Shown: positions 35,021 to 44,310 of the stretch, piece by piece
How positions within the stretch are numbered: the first letter of the stretch is position 1
How the letters are laid out: each line of letters begins with the position of its first letter
Assembly: GCA_032615215.1 (NCBI GenBank)
Contig: CP128433.1
Location: 1,881,501 to 1,945,500 of the forward strand
From: Microbulbifer sp. MKSA007
GTDB taxonomy: Bacteria > Pseudomonadota > Gammaproteobacteria > Pseudomonadales > Cellvibrionaceae
Reading direction: 5' to 3'
Length of the DNA stretch: 64,000 nucleotides
Notes under the pieces: generated by a model
Databases searched by the model: none
The model's input: only the letters and a program-made list of their open reading frames with translations
Told to the model about the DNA's origin: nothing
Position numbers and translations under genes: made by a program

Positions 35021-35431
35021 TTAAATTGATTTGGCTGTTTCTTGGATGAGGGTAAACCCTTCATCTAACCATCCGGTGATGCCGCCAATCATTTTTTTGA
35101 CTGGCCTGTTAAGCGTGGCCAGTCTGATAGCTGCTTTTTCTGTCGCATTACAGTGTGGGCCTGCACAATAGACGACAAATAAAGTATCTGAAGAGTATTC
35201 GCTCAGCCTGTCTTTATTGATACGGCTGTATGGTAAGGATTCGGCTGTTTGAATATGTCCATTTTTATAAGCCTCTTCACCTCGCACATCTAAAAGTACG
35301 AAATCCTTGCGATTTTGGCTGACTGCGTGGTGTACATCCCAGCAGTCTGTTTCAAAAGATAGAAGGTTTTGGAAGTGGTTTAGCGCATCTTGACTGTTGG
35401 CAGCGGGTACTCTACTTACGGCTGAACTCAT
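35021..35431 (-). CDS. rhodanese-like sulfurtransferase
   Basis: The 136-residue single-domain rhodanese has the active-site cysteine C89 in VVYCAGPHCNAT, the LLDVRGEEAYKNGHIQTAE block and the closing GGITGWLDEGF. It would carry a persulfide sulfur. It is divergent from an FtrA-type regulator gene 324 bases away, an arrangement that suggests the regulator controls it. Confidence 0.9.
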   Translation of the reverse strand: MSSAVSRVPAANSQDALNHFQNLLSFETDCWDVHHAVSQNRKDFVLLDVRGEEAYKNGHIQTAESLPYSRINKDRLSEYSSDTLFVVYCAGPHCNATEKAAIRLATLNRPVKKMIGGITGWLDEGFTLIQETAKSI

Positions 35432-35755
35432 ATATTACTCCCGGTGATTTTTCGGTGGTTCGTCAGGTTTCCAAGGGGTGATAGTGTCCCTTTTTGGTTG
35501 CTTCCGAGCGATCTACCTCTGAGCCAGATAGCATTAATTTTGCGCCAATTCTGCGTGCAAACTTGTGGGTCGGCTTTGGCTAGTGGGATTCGGCTTTACT
35601 TATTTGAGGATGATGGTGATTTACCTATTAAATTATGCTTCAAAGGTTGAGGGTTTTATTCCCAGCATTGCTTTCAATAACTGCTCAACTGGGTATGCTG
35701 GGTTGGATTTATTCGTTAACCTAATTTAATTAACTGCTGAGGGTTAGAGGTACCT
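35432..35755. other. divergent promoter region, rhodanese / ftrA
   Basis: No gene. The region should hold both promoters and the operator of the FtrA-type regulator, but I cannot pick out the sites. Confidence 0.4.
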
Positions 35756-36754
35756 ATGTCGACGTTGGCACAAAAGCCTAATAAGAGCCAGAAAGTGGCT
35801 GTTCTCGCCCACCGGCAGGTCTCACTCTTCGAACTCGGTTGCGCTACCGAACTCTTTTGCCTACCCCGACCTGAACTTAGCGAGCTCTACACCGGTGAAA
35901 TTGTGACTTTCGCTGAGGAAAGCCCTCTTGCGACCGGCGGTCTGGCTCTGGCTTGTCGGCAGGTAGAGAGTTTGATGGATTATGATTTGCTGGTGATTCC
36001 CTGTTGGTCGACCAATGCACAACCACAAGATGCTTATTTGGAACGTGTACATAGGGCGGTGGCTGAGTTTGCCGCTGCCAGCCGCCAGATTCTTACTTTT
36101 TGCTCCGGTGCTTTTCTGCCTGCGGAACTGGGACTATTTGATGGTCGGCAGGCGACTACCCACTGGTTGTTTGCGGATCGTTTTCGTGAGTGCTTTCCTG
36201 CGGTGGAGTATGTGGGAGACGTTCTCTATGTGTGGGAGGATGCACTGGCTTGCGCAGCGGGTAGTAGTGCCGCCATCGATCTGGGCATTGAGTTTTTGCG
36301 GCGCAATCACGGTTATGAATTAGCCAATTCGGTGGCTCGTCGGTTGGTGATGGCACCCCATAGGCAGGGTGGCCAGGCCCAATATGTGGAGATGCCCGTT
36401 GCCAAACGGCCAGACCACTTCTCCGCCGCGCTGGATTGGGCGATTGGCAATTTGGATGGCGCTATCAAAATTGATGATATGGCGCAGCGCGCTCATTTAT
36501 CCCGCCGTAGTTTTGACCGAAAGTTTCGCCAGTCGATGGGAATTGCTCCCAAGGAGTGGCTGATTCAGCAGCGCTTGCGGGCGGCGCAGAAGGCGCTGGA
36601 GTCCGGTAGGGAGTCTGTAGATCGGGCAGCCCAACTGGCTGGTTTTGAGAGTAGTGCGACCTTGCGTCACCATTTCCGTCGGGCGTTTGGGATCTCACCC
36701 AGTGAATATCAGCGCCAATTCCAGGTTTCCGCCAAAGTGGCGGTTGAGGCTTAA
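35756..36754 (+). CDS. ftrA: FtrA-type AraC-family regulator (GlxA family)
   Basis: The 332-residue regulator has an N-terminal DJ-1/PfpI-like domain (VAVLAHRQVSLFELGCATELF, FCSGAFLPAELGLFDGR) and a C-terminal AraC/XylS DNA-binding domain with both helix-turn-helix units (MAQRAHLSRRSFDRKF and AAQLAGFESSATLRHHF). The opening FELGCATE.F.LPRPE is characteristic of FtrA. The rhodanese gene is divergent and is the likely target. No metal or catalytic function is implied for the DJ-1 domain. Confidence 0.9.
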   Translation: MSTLAQKPNKSQKVAVLAHRQVSLFELGCATELFCLPRPELSELYTGEIVTFAEESPLATGGLALACRQVESLMDYDLLVIPCWSTNAQPQDAYLERVHRAVAEFAAASRQILTFCSGAFLPAELGLFDGRQATTHWLFADRFRECFPAVEYVGDVLYVWEDALACAAGSSAAIDLGIEFLRRNHGYELANSVARRLVMAPHRQGGQAQYVEMPVAKRPDHFSAALDWAIGNLDGAIKIDDMAQRAHLSRRSFDRKFRQSMGIAPKEWLIQQRLRAAQKALESGRESVDRAAQLAGFESSATLRHHFRRAFGISPSEYQRQFQVSAKVAVEA

Positions 36755-36875
36755 CGTTGGCCGCGTGTTGGTACGGCTATGGGGAGTCGGTACCTTTGGT
36801 TGATACACCCCCGGGCACTAAAGGGGTATGATTCGGTCTCTATTGCCTGATGACAGTACAGACTACGAAGGAATT

Positions 36876-37883
36876 ATGACGAAACAGCGCGTATTAACCG
36901 GTATTACAACAACCGGTACCCCACACCTGGGGAACTATGTGGGTGCAATCCGCCCGGCGATCGCCGCGAGTCAGGATGAAAACAACCAATCGTTCTACTT
37001 TCTGGCCGATTACCATGCACTGATTAAGTGCCAGGACCCGGCACAGGTCCATCAGTCCACCCTGGAGATCGCTGCAACCTGGCTGGCCTTGGGCCTGAAT
37101 ACCGACAATGTGGTGTTCTACCGTCAGTCCGACGTCCATGAGATTCCTGAATTAACCTGGCTGCTCACCTGTATGACCGGCAAGGGCCTGATGAACCGTG
37201 CCCACGCTTATAAAGCAGCGGTAGATGCCAACCGCGCCGATGGCGAAGATTCCGATTTTGGCGTCACCATGGGGCTGTATAGCTACCCGATCCTGATGGC
37301 CGCGGACATCCTGATGTTCAACGCTAATAAGGTGCCGGTGGGTAAAGATCAGGTACAGCATATCGAAATGGCTCGGGATATTGCCCAGCGCTTTAACCAC
37401 CACTACGGCGAGCACTTCGCTTTACCAGAAGCGGTAGTTGACGACCACGTAGCTGTGTTACAGGGCCTCGATGGCCGCAAAATGAGTAAGAGTTACGGCA
37501 ACACTATTCCGCTGTTCCTTCCTGAGAAGAAGCTGAAAAAGCACATTAATAAGATCAAAACCAACCTGCTGGAGCCGGGTGAGCCAAAAGATCCGGATAC
37601 TTCCACTGTATTCCAGGTTTGGCAGGCATTTGCCAGCGAAGAACAGACAGCTGAAATGCGTAAAGCTTTTGAAGAGGGCATTGCCTGGGGTGAGGCCAAG
37701 AAGCAGCTGTTTGAGCTGGTGAACGGCCAGATCGGTGAGGCTCGCGAGCGCTACAATGAGCTGCTGGCTAACCCAGACCAAATTGAAACGGAGCTGGAGA
37801 AGGGGGCTATTAAGGCTCGCGCTTACTCTGCGCCCTTTATCGAGAAGTTGCGTCACGCGGTTGGTATCCGCAAGATAGGTTAG
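36876..37883 (+). CDS. trpS: tryptophanyl-tRNA synthetase TrpS
   Basis: TrpRS charges tRNA-Trp. The 335-residue class I enzyme has the HIGH-type motif HLGN (residues 17-20) in TTTGTPHLGNYVGA and KMSKS at 202-206. ATG 36876 follows AAGGA; the upstream ATG at 36828 would add a non-homologous N terminus. A strong terminator follows, and the gene is transcribed alone. Confidence 0.97.
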   Translation: MTKQRVLTGITTTGTPHLGNYVGAIRPAIAASQDENNQSFYFLADYHALIKCQDPAQVHQSTLEIAATWLALGLNTDNVVFYRQSDVHEIPELTWLLTCMTGKGLMNRAHAYKAAVDANRADGEDSDFGVTMGLYSYPILMAADILMFNANKVPVGKDQVQHIEMARDIAQRFNHHYGEHFALPEAVVDDHVAVLQGLDGRKMSKSYGNTIPLFLPEKKLKKHINKIKTNLLEPGEPKDPDTSTVFQVWQAFASEEQTAEMRKAFEEGIAWGEAKKQLFELVNGQIGEARERYNELLANPDQIETELEKGAIKARAYSAPFIEKLRHAVGIRKIG

Positions 37884-37901
37884 AGCTTTTCCTGAAAAAG
37901 C

Positions 37902-37932
37902 AGGAGGCCGTGGAGTATCGGCCTCCTTTTTA
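37902..37932 (+). terminator. terminator after trpS
   Basis: A perfect 9-bp stem AGGAGGCCG/CGGCCTCCT with an 8-base loop is followed by TTTTT. Confidence 0.93.
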
Positions 37933-37963
37933 ATAAAAAATAATAAATGTACAGGGTACAAAC

Positions 37964-39532
37964 ATGGAAAACGTTCAGGCAAATCCTGATGCCGGCAATA
38001 GTGCCGATAATAAAAATGGCTGGATTAATCGAGCGCTCAATTTTATTGAGGTTGTCGGTAATAAGTTACCCGATCCCGCTGTTCTGTTTTTGATCTTGAT
38101 GGTGGGAATCTGGGTGCTCTCCTGGCTTCTCTCCGGTGTTAACTTCGAAGCCTTACACCCCGCTACCGGCGAGGCGATACAGGTAACCAACCTGCTTTCC
38201 AGTAGTGAAATGGCCCGCTTCCTATCTGGTATGGTAACTACGTTTACTAGTTTTGCGCCCCTGGGGGTGGTGTTGGTAGCCATGCTGGGGGTCGGTGTGG
38301 CTGAGCAGAGTGGCTTTATCAATGCGGTATTGAAAAAGCTGCTGGCGGTAACGCCGCAGATGCTGTTGACACCTATGTTGATTTTGGTAGCCATCGTCAG
38401 TCACACCGCTGTAGACGCGGGGTATGTGTTAGTAATTCCACTCGGAGGTGTGATTTTCTACGCGGCGGGGCGCCATCCTTTGGCAGGTATCGCGGCAGCA
38501 TTTGCCGGTGTCTCTGGTGGCTTCTCTGCCAATTTTGTTCCCTCGGCTATCGATCCTCTATTGCAAGGCTTTACCCAGACGGCTGCTCAGATTGCCGATC
38601 CGGATATGCAGGTTAACCCCCTCAACAACTGGTTCTTTACTTCAGCTTCTTGCTTATTGGTGACACTGCTGGGCTGGTGGCTGACTGATAAAGTGATCGA
38701 GCCACGCTTGAAGAGCGTGAAGGTTGATGGCGATGAAGCGGATATGCCGGTAATGCAGGAGCTGGGGGCTCGCGAGAAAAAAGCGATGTACTTGGCGGTT
38801 ACTGTGATGGTGGCAGGTATCGTCGGACTTGTGGCCTGGATGCTGCCGGAAACCTCAGCTTTGCGCGATGCAGAAGGGCAATTAGCTTCTTTCACTGCGC
38901 CAATTATGAAGTCGATTGTACCGCTGATCTTCCTGCTGTTTGTGATTCCCGGTGTGGTGTTTGGCTATGCGGCCGGTACCTTCCGCCAGAGTAAGGATGT
39001 TATTGATGCGATGTCCAAAACCATGGGCTCCATGGCTTATTACATCGTGATGGCTTTTTTCTGTGCGTTGTTTATCTCTGAGTTTGCCCGCTCCGGTTTG
39101 GGCACGCTGCTTTCGGTAGAGGGAGGGAGCTTGCTCGCGGCGATGGAGCTGCCGGGCCCGATTACCCTGATGGGCATTATTGTACTGGTAGCCTTTATCA
39201 ACTTATTTGTGGGATCTGCCTCTGCCAAGTGGGCGCTGCTGTCCCCCATCTTTGTGCCTATGTTGATGCAGATCGGTTTCTCCCCTGATCTCACCCAGGC
39301 GGCTTATCGGGTAGGTGATTCCTCCACGAATATTATTACCCCGCTGATGCCTTACTTCCCCTTGGTGGTTGTGTACTGCCAGCGCTATGTGAAGGGAACG
39401 GGCATTGGGACACTTGTATCCATCATGTTGCCGTACTCCATTGTGTTTCTGATTTGCTGGTCGCTGTTCCTGGTGGCTTACTGGACACTGGGAATGCCTT
39501 TGGGGGTGCAGGCTAGTTATACCTACCCTTAA
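37964..39532 (+). CDS. abgT: AbgT-family transporter
   Basis: This is a 522-residue inner-membrane protein with about 12 to 13 helices, of the AbgT family (p-aminobenzoyl-glutamate importers, also described as drug or sulfonamide exporters). The start NRALNFIEVVGNKLPDPAVLF, the internal SHTAVDAGYVLVIPL and the late FVGSASAKWALLSPIF and GDSSTNIITPLMPYFPL blocks are hallmarks. It lies between the trpS terminator and its own terminator, so it is a single-gene unit. Confidence 0.92.
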   Translation: MENVQANPDAGNSADNKNGWINRALNFIEVVGNKLPDPAVLFLILMVGIWVLSWLLSGVNFEALHPATGEAIQVTNLLSSSEMARFLSGMVTTFTSFAPLGVVLVAMLGVGVAEQSGFINAVLKKLLAVTPQMLLTPMLILVAIVSHTAVDAGYVLVIPLGGVIFYAAGRHPLAGIAAAFAGVSGGFSANFVPSAIDPLLQGFTQTAAQIADPDMQVNPLNNWFFTSASCLLVTLLGWWLTDKVIEPRLKSVKVDGDEADMPVMQELGAREKKAMYLAVTVMVAGIVGLVAWMLPETSALRDAEGQLASFTAPIMKSIVPLIFLLFVIPGVVFGYAAGTFRQSKDVIDAMSKTMGSMAYYIVMAFFCALFISEFARSGLGTLLSVEGGSLLAAMELPGPITLMGIIVLVAFINLFVGSASAKWALLSPIFVPMLMQIGFSPDLTQAAYRVGDSSTNIITPLMPYFPLVVVYCQRYVKGTGIGTLVSIMLPYSIVFLICWSLFLVAYWTLGMPLGVQASYTYP

Positions 39533-39595
39533 GAGGTCGGGGATCTTTGTCTAAGTCTCTCTAAATCAAGTCCCGATATCTACAATCTCAATCTG

Positions 39596-39630
39596 AGTGG
39601 TTGCTGCTGGGCAGCCACTTAGTATTTTTC
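39596..39630 (+). terminator. terminator after abgT
   Basis: AGTGGTTGC pairs with GCAGCCACT (one G-U pair) around a short loop and is followed by TAGTATTTTT. Confidence 0.7.
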
Positions 39631-39788
39631 CTGCCTTAGAGTCTGCTTTTATTCATTTCATCAAGTCATCCTGATGGTACGAAAGTGCAGCTTGGAGACT
39701 GCAATGCTGTCCTTTAATGCCGTATTTCTTGTCCCTAATCATGTCATCGCTCTTTTTAGTAAAAAAATGTTCCAATAATGTTGTAGAT

Positions 39789-39807
39789 GATAACGATTCC
39801 TATTAGG
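39789..39807 (+). promoter_or_regulatory. candidate Fur box upstream of the TonB receptor
   Basis: GATAACGATTCCTATTAGG matches about 12 of 19 positions of the Fur consensus, with the left half GATAACGAT nearly perfect. It is 72 bases upstream of the receptor start, a usual place for an operator overlapping the promoter. Confidence 0.5.
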
Positions 39808-39879
39808 ATTCGCGCCCAGTTACCTGGGTCACAGTTTGACTGTGATCCATCCAAATTCAGTTGGCGTTGAGGGATCTCC

Positions 39880-42015
39880 ATGAGTACCGCTCGAATTAAA
39901 AGTATGCAAAAAGCTTCTCCTGTAATTTCTGGAATCAGCCGCTCTTTATTGGCGTTGGCTATTGCTGCGGGCGGTTCTTCTGTGGCGTTCGCTGCGGATA
40001 ACACAGATGAGCGTATTGAAGAGGTTAATGTTACGGGACATCTGAACCTTTCCCGTCAGACCTCTGTGGGCAAGCTGGATGTTTCCGTACACGAAACCCC
40101 TTTTTCTGTGACTGTACTGGACAATGACTTTTTCAACGATATCGGCTCGAAAACGGTTCAAGATGTTCTGCAATATACGCCAGGGGTGAATGGCGGAACC
40201 TACGGCGTTGATGTCCGTGGTGATTGGTCTCTGGTGCGCGGTGTTGATCCTGCGATTTTTATTGATGGCCTTCAGTCTATATTCGGTAGCTACACAAGTG
40301 CCCGTGCTAATCTCTACGCCTATGACCGCATAGAAGTTCTCAAAGGTCCTTCCTCTGCACTTTATGGACAGGGTTCTACCGGTGGTATCGTAAACTTAGT
40401 ATCCAAGCGCCCGCAGAGAGAGTTTGGTGGAGAAGTAGTGGTTCAAGCTGGTAGCTATGACCATCAGGCATTTGCTACGGACGTCACTGGCTCCATGGAT
40501 AGTGATGGTGAGTGGCTTTACCGAGTTGTAGGTTATAAGCGATCTGCGGATACCCAAGTAGACTATGTCAATAATGACAGCACTTTGCTGATGCCATCTA
40601 TCTCATGGCGTCCGAGTGAGAACACCGAGATTACTTTCCAGACTACTTACCAGGATGATGAGAGTGGTACCTCTACAGCATTCTTGCCCTGGGGTGGTAC
40701 CCGTATTGATAACGCCAACGGTGATATCCCAACTGACACTTTCCTCAGTGAGCCAGGTTGGGATAAATATAATACAGAGCAGATCGCTTACAGCATTTGG
40801 GCTGATCATCGCTTTAGTGATAACTGGGGTGTAAATGCCAGCATCCGCTATGCCAAAGGTGAAGTAGACTACAACACCATGTATGGCAGCTTCGACTACT
40901 CTCGCCTCAACCCTAATATCACTGAGATGCAACGTGTTGCGTTTTCCAGTGAAGCCAGTACAGACATGTTGATTTTTGATTTACGCATGTCTGGTGAGTT
41001 AACTACAGGTATTGTCGATCACCAAGTTTCATTCGGCTTGGATAGCCAGGATGCTACTACGGATAATGATTATGGCTACGCTTATGGTGGTGTGATCAAT
41101 ATCTTCGAGCCGGAGTATGGGTATATTCCAGAAGACATAGTGATTGCGAATGGACCGGAGACAGATACCGAGCAGCTGGGTTTTTACTTCCAAGACCATA
41201 TGACAATTGGAAACCTGATAGTAACTACTGGTGTTCGTAGGGACTCCACCGAGTCGCAAACTGAGGGTTCCCCGGTTACTGTGGATGATGATGCTACCAC
41301 CATGCGCTTGGGTGTGATGTATGCATTTGATATGGGTATTTCTCCTTACATCAGCTACTCCGAATCCTTTGAGCCTGTAAGCGGTTCAGATCGCCACGGT
41401 GACTCCTTCAAGCCAATTGAGGGCGAGCAGGTAGAGGTTGGTGTGAAGTACCAGCCAGAGGGAACCAACTTGCTGGTTACCGCTTCAGCTTACGATATTG
41501 TGCAGAAAAACCGCCTCACTACAGACCCGGTTGATATCACTTTTGACACTCAAACCGGTGAAGTTTCAATTGATGGTGTTGAGCTAGAGGTAACTGGTAA
41601 ATTAGGTAACCTTAGTTTGGTAGCTGGCTACAGCACCACCAACACCGAGATCACCGAGAGTAATGTTGCCGGTGAAGTCGGTATTGCGATTGAGGCCGTT
41701 CCAGAGGAGCTAGTGACTATTTGGGGCGACTATGACCTGAGCGCATTGCTTCCGGGGCTGAGTATTGGCATGGGCGCTCGTCATGTTGGCGAGAGCTACA
41801 CCGGTGTTGAAGATCCCACGGGAACCTTCCCATCGTACAACCCGTCTTACACCTTATATGACGCATCGATCGGATATACCTTGGATAGCTGGCACTTCCA
41901 GCTGACAGGAAAAAATTTGTCTGATGAAGTACATACTACAGCTTGCCTGAGTCGCGGTGACTGCTTCTACGGTGAGCGTCGTTATGTAACGGTAGAAGCA
42001 CATTACATTTTCTAA
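39880..42015 (+). CDS. TonB-dependent siderophore receptor
   Basis: The 711-residue outer-membrane protein imports ferric siderophores using TonB energy. It has a signal peptide (cleavage near VAFA-AD), a TonB-box-like EEVNVTG, a plug domain with SKTVQDVLQYTPGVN, FIDGLQ and YDRIEVLKGPSSALYGQGSTGGIVN motifs, and a 22-strand barrel ending in YVTVEAHYIF with the terminal phenylalanine. The TVQDVLQYTPGV plug pattern is that of hydroxamate or mixed siderophore receptors such as FhuE, FoxA or FpvA; no N-terminal signalling domain is present. It leads an operon with a membrane protein and a PepSY protein. Confidence 0.95.
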   Translation: MSTARIKSMQKASPVISGISRSLLALAIAAGGSSVAFAADNTDERIEEVNVTGHLNLSRQTSVGKLDVSVHETPFSVTVLDNDFFNDIGSKTVQDVLQYTPGVNGGTYGVDVRGDWSLVRGVDPAIFIDGLQSIFGSYTSARANLYAYDRIEVLKGPSSALYGQGSTGGIVNLVSKRPQREFGGEVVVQAGSYDHQAFATDVTGSMDSDGEWLYRVVGYKRSADTQVDYVNNDSTLLMPSISWRPSENTEITFQTTYQDDESGTSTAFLPWGGTRIDNANGDIPTDTFLSEPGWDKYNTEQIAYSIWADHRFSDNWGVNASIRYAKGEVDYNTMYGSFDYSRLNPNITEMQRVAFSSEASTDMLIFDLRMSGELTTGIVDHQVSFGLDSQDATTDNDYGYAYGGVINIFEPEYGYIPEDIVIANGPETDTEQLGFYFQDHMTIGNLIVTTGVRRDSTESQTEGSPVTVDDDATTMRLGVMYAFDMGISPYISYSESFEPVSGSDRHGDSFKPIEGEQVEVGVKYQPEGTNLLVTASAYDIVQKNRLTTDPVDITFDTQTGEVSIDGVELEVTGKLGNLSLVAGYSTTNTEITESNVAGEVGIAIEAVPEELVTIWGDYDLSALLPGLSIGMGARHVGESYTGVEDPTGTFPSYNPSYTLYDASIGYTLDSWHFQLTGKNLSDEVHTTACLSRGDCFYGERRYVTVEAHYIF

Positions 42016-42028
42016 GTTAGTGTAGACT

Positions 42029-42073
42029 GGGAGCCTGTCCGCAGGGGGAGTCTGTGGGCGGGCTCCCTTTTTT
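42029..42073 (+). terminator. terminator or attenuator after the TonB receptor
   Basis: GGGAGCC (42029-42035) pairs with GGCTCCC (42061-42067) and is followed by TTTTTT. Because the next two genes lie close downstream in the same direction, it may partly reduce rather than end transcription. Confidence 0.65.
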
Positions 42074-42113
42074 ACGTTTAAGCAACCAGACGAGAGGCGA
42101 GTCTCTCGCAGTT

Positions 42114-42704
42114 ATGGTTATGCCAATGTCTTTTTATATGATTGCAGGAGCTTCCAGCGCCTTTGCTCTGGCCGGGATTCTGCTCCTTTATTCCGCCTGG
42201 TCCCGCAGAGGGGCAGAGCCCGTGCGCCGTTGGGGTGGTTGGGGAGCCATGGTGTTGTCGGCTTTTGGGTGGAGCTCAATTGTTGGGGTGGAATATGGAA
42301 TCAGTGTTGCCACTTTAATAGTGATGCTCGTAGCCTTTGCTTTATTGGCTCTTAAGGGTGACTGGCCCAGTGGCCCTAGGCCCGTTGAAAAACAGCGCTC
42401 GGGAACACCCGAATCTCAAGCCCTGCTTCCATTGTGGTTGCGGGGCTTCTTGCGTTTTATGGCTGCCTTTCTTTTGCCCGCAGCCAGTGGTTTGATCGCC
42501 GGTTTGCTTTTCTTTGGTTTTACCGGGTTTTCTGAAGCTGTCCGCTTGGTCGGCGGAGCCTTCCTGTCGGTGATAATCTGGACCCTGGCGATGGTTTGGT
42601 GCTGTGCCGATAAAAAGCTTCTGCGCCCTTCGGCTGCCATGTTGGCTTATTCGGTGGTCAGCGGCTTGTTGCTGACCTTTGCGCTTCCCGCTTCGGCAGC
42701 ATAG
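42114..42704 (+). CDS. integral membrane protein of the siderophore-receptor operon
   Basis: The product of about 196 residues has five to six hydrophobic segments and a central polar loop (DWPSGPRPVEKQRSGTPES). It is not a recognised family, but similar small membrane proteins (DUF3649/DUF3325-like) lie between TonB receptors and PepSY genes elsewhere. The start is uncertain among ATGs at 42114, 42120 and 42126; the frame upstream runs over the terminator hairpin and is rejected. Confidence 0.6.
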   Translation: MVMPMSFYMIAGASSAFALAGILLLYSAWSRRGAEPVRRWGGWGAMVLSAFGWSSIVGVEYGISVATLIVMLVAFALLALKGDWPSGPRPVEKQRSGTPESQALLPLWLRGFLRFMAAFLLPAASGLIAGLLFFGFTGFSEAVRLVGGAFLSVIIWTLAMVWCCADKKLLRPSAAMLAYSVVSGLLLTFALPASAA

Positions 42705-42731
42705 ATCAACGGACTTGAGTAGGAATTTAAC

Positions 42732-44240
42732 GTGAAATTTTCCTTTAAACCGACCCCTGGCTTTGTCCGTGATATGACCGATGGACACTCAGTTCTCGGC
42801 CTGGCGGTATCCACTCTTTTATACATTGTTTGTGTCAGCGGAACACTGGCGGTTTTTTACAATGAGTTCGAACGCTGGGAGCAGGCCTCCGAGTTGGAGA
42901 ACCTCAATGTTGAAGCCTCTGTGTATCGGACGGCTACAGAAAATGCTATTGCGTTAGCTAAGCAGGAAAAAGAGGATCTCGATTCAATTACCTTCACCAT
43001 CCCTAATCAGGATAAGCCCAGATTGATGGTTGAAGTCGGCGATATGGAGCGATATGTCGCTGAAGATGGTTCCCTTTTGGGCAAGGTGGAGCATGAGTGG
43101 ACCCACTTCCTGGCCTACCTGCACTACGCGCTCAACCTTCCTGTTGGTTATGGGGTCATCCTGGTTGGTTTGATCGGGATGGTGATGTCCGCTCTGATCG
43201 TCTCCGGTTTGCTGGCCCATCCCAAAATTATTAAAGACGCTTTCTCTTTCCGCCTTTCTGGCTCTAAGCGTCTTCAGCAAGTGGATTTGCACAATCGCCT
43301 GGGGGTTTGGGCCTCTCCCTTTCATCTTGCCATAGCCATTACCGGGGCTTTTATCGGGTTGTCCCAGGTAGCCGCTTTTGCAATTGCCGGCGTATTCTTT
43401 GAGGGTGATACGGAAAAGGTAGAGCACATGCTTTACGCGGATCATCCGGTGATGGAGGAAAACGCCCCTGAAGTTGATTATCCGGATTATGCTGCAATTC
43501 TGGCAACAATGGATCGTATTGCACCGGAAGAAGAGCGCACTCGTTTAGAAGTGGCATTTCCTGGACGTGAAGGCCAGGTTGTTGAGGTGTGGACCCGGGT
43601 TCCAGAGCGGTTGGTCTGGGGTGAGCGTTACCACTTTAATCCCGATGGCAGCCTGATTGAAAAAGAAGGTTGGTCTGAGGGGGACGCGGCTAAACAAGTT
43701 TACCTTTCTACGTACCGTTTACACTTTGGCCACTTTTCCGGTTTCCCAGTGAAAGTTGCTTACTTCCTGCTGGGGGTGGGGATGTGTTTGCTGGTGGTAT
43801 CCGGTATCAATATCTGGTTTGTTCGCAAGCGTCAGCGCGGCAATCCCGCCGTACGTTTGGAGCGAGTCTGGATGGCTCAGGTATGGGGTGTACCATTTGC
43901 GATTGCTCTGAGTGCGGTGACTTATCTGGCATTTAAGCTAAATGCTGCGCAGGTGTTCTGGCTGGTGACCTTGGTGTTAAGCGTTGCGGCTGCCTTCATG
44001 GGGACAGTGACCAAGTGGTCTATGTCTCTGCGTATTGCCACAATTATCGCTTGCGTCGGTGCAGTTGTAGTGCACGTTGCTCAGTTTGGTGAGGATTCCT
44101 TTGTGAGAGCATCACTGGTCGTTAATGTTGTGTGGTTGCTAATTGCTGCTGGAATCGCGGCCTCTTGCCTTTATAGCAGGGCGCGTCAGTCGGATAGCGA
44201 GCCTGTATCCGCCGGTGCCAATCCACTGGGTAGCAACTAG
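42732..44240 (+). CDS. PepSY-TM family protein, putative siderophore reductase
   Basis: The 502-residue inner-membrane protein has the PepSY-associated TM plan: an N-terminal helix (LGLAVSTLLYIVCVSGTLAVF), a periplasmic PepSY-like region, paired helices with histidines (HEWTHFLAYLHYALNLP, LHNRLGVWASPFHLAIAITGAFIG), and further C-terminal helices. Members such as FoxB or PiuB next to TonB receptors are thought to reduce ferric siderophores in the periplasm. It starts with GTG at 42732 behind AGGA. It forms an operon with the receptor. Confidence 0.85.
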   Translation: MKFSFKPTPGFVRDMTDGHSVLGLAVSTLLYIVCVSGTLAVFYNEFERWEQASELENLNVEASVYRTATENAIALAKQEKEDLDSITFTIPNQDKPRLMVEVGDMERYVAEDGSLLGKVEHEWTHFLAYLHYALNLPVGYGVILVGLIGMVMSALIVSGLLAHPKIIKDAFSFRLSGSKRLQQVDLHNRLGVWASPFHLAIAITGAFIGLSQVAAFAIAGVFFEGDTEKVEHMLYADHPVMEENAPEVDYPDYAAILATMDRIAPEEERTRLEVAFPGREGQVVEVWTRVPERLVWGERYHFNPDGSLIEKEGWSEGDAAKQVYLSTYRLHFGHFSGFPVKVAYFLLGVGMCLLVVSGINIWFVRKRQRGNPAVRLERVWMAQVWGVPFAIALSAVTYLAFKLNAAQVFWLVTLVLSVAAAFMGTVTKWSMSLRIATIIACVGAVVVHVAQFGEDSFVRASLVVNVVWLLIAAGIAASCLYSRARQSDSEPVSAGANPLGSN

Positions 44241-44242
44241 AT

Positions 44243-44280
44243 TTTTGGGGTCCCGCAGTGCCTCTGCAGGGCCCCCAAAA
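44243..44280. repeat. strong inverted repeat after the PepSY gene
   Basis: TTTTGGGG (44243-44250) pairs with CCCCAAAA (44273-44280), with an inner CCCGCAG/CTGCAGG-type stem. It lies between convergent genes. Because the T and A runs lie inside the stem rather than after it, it is not a canonical terminator for either strand, but its position suggests it stops or protects transcripts. Confidence 0.6.
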
Positions 44281-44310
44281 CTTCTATCGGACTTACAAGG
44301 TCCCTTTCAA

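Noticed and set aside
42054..42113. N-terminal extension of the membrane protein after the TonB receptor
   Set aside because: The extension would run across a terminator-like hairpin, and its sequence is not membrane-like.
44243..44280. Canonical bidirectional terminator
   Set aside because: The T and A runs are part of the stem itself rather than following it, so I list it as an inverted repeat only.
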